From NCBI GenBank assembly GCA_005784505.1, contig VCAZ01000178.1, forward strand, positions 1 to 64,000: 64,000 nucleotides of DNA, read 5' to 3'. Positions 63,823-64,000 of this stretch are shown here, one piece after another. Each line of letters opens with the position of its first letter. Position 1 is the stretch's first letter. The position numbers were made by a program, and so were the translations under genes. A model generated the notes under the pieces. That model had not been told where the DNA came from, did no database searches, and saw nothing but the letters and a program-made list of their open reading frames with translations. The stretch comes from Bagarius yarrelli (Eukaryota > Chordata > Actinopteri > Siluriformes > Sisoridae).

Positions 63823-64000
63823 GTAATGAATTAAGTGTTTTCCTCCAAGCATGTTGAGCATCATAAAAAAGTTGCTGCTCGTACCACTTAAACATTAAGC
63901 GCTATAGTTAGTCTACAGAGCAAAGTTTTATAGTTATAGTTACAGTTATAGTGTATCTATACAACCAATATGCATAGTGAAACGTACTAATAGTATGCAT

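Noticed and set aside
4749..63822. dock4 or dock1/2/5 as the identity of the gene
   Set aside because: DOCK1/2/5 differ strongly at the N-terminus and in DHR-1. DOCK4 lacks the RMLLNDSKKGPP, CGMEEEQFR, RCPQCTAEIT and HFDAF--PP-LP-R-LRK type segments seen here.

Overview
The window is vertebrate nuclear DNA, almost certainly from a ray-finned fish. It is AT-rich and has many short GT-AG introns. It is packed with fish-type repeats: tRNA-derived SINEs with the L2/V-SINE-like tail, Tc1-like transposons, RTE-clade LINE copies and MITE-like families. The SINE types recall catfishes and other ostariophysans, but that placement is an inference.

One host protein-coding gene is recognisable and it fills the window on the + strand from 4749 to beyond the right edge. 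It is dock3 (dedicator of cytokinesis 3, also called MOCA), an atypical Rac guanine-nucleotide exchange factor of the DOCK-B group. I could place 52 coding exons by matching translated exons, splice sites and phase. They join into 1832 codons with one small exon unaccounted for (between 21323 and 24456) and the last exon(s) and stop codon outside the window. Domain order is N-terminal SH3 (exons 1-4), helical linker (5-13), DHR-1/C2 (14-17), armadillo-like helical scaffold (18-34), catalytic DHR-2 (about exons 36-45) and a Ser/Pro-rich tail ending in a PxLPxR SH3-binding motif (46-52). The choice of DOCK3 over its close paralogue DOCK4 rests on DOCK3-like stretches in exons 3, 11, 17, 22, 25, 48 and 52.

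Layout: 1-4140 is upstream sequence with repeats. About 4140-4748 is the probable promoter and 5' leader, with a small upstream ORF. Exon 1 is at 4749-4785, followed by a 7.7-kb intron 1 with two Tc1-like elements, a MITE and an L2/CR1-type LINE fragment. Exons 2-7 lie at 12.5-21.3 kb, with a broken RTE copy in intron 6. Exons 8-16 lie at 24.5-36.7 kb, and a nearly full-length RTE copy with a target-site duplication sits in intron 15. Exons 17-34 (39.1-51.8 kb) code the scaffold. Exons 35-45 (52.4-57.7 kb) code DHR-2, and exons 46-52 (57.8-63.8 kb) the tail.

The points most worth a second look are in the DHR-2 part. Exon 36 appears to have lost its ancestral AG acceptor. Exon 37 uses a GC donor. 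Exon 42 reads through only from an acceptor 2 nt downstream of the homologous one, compensating a 2-nt change. There is also an in-frame cassette exon (51) that I do not recall from the human protein, a 21-bp minisatellite just upstream of exon 24, and several internally related dispersed DNA-element families. I see no prokaryotic-type system, no CRISPR array, and no second convincing host gene; an unrecognised reading frame at 50162-50581 is the only candidate.
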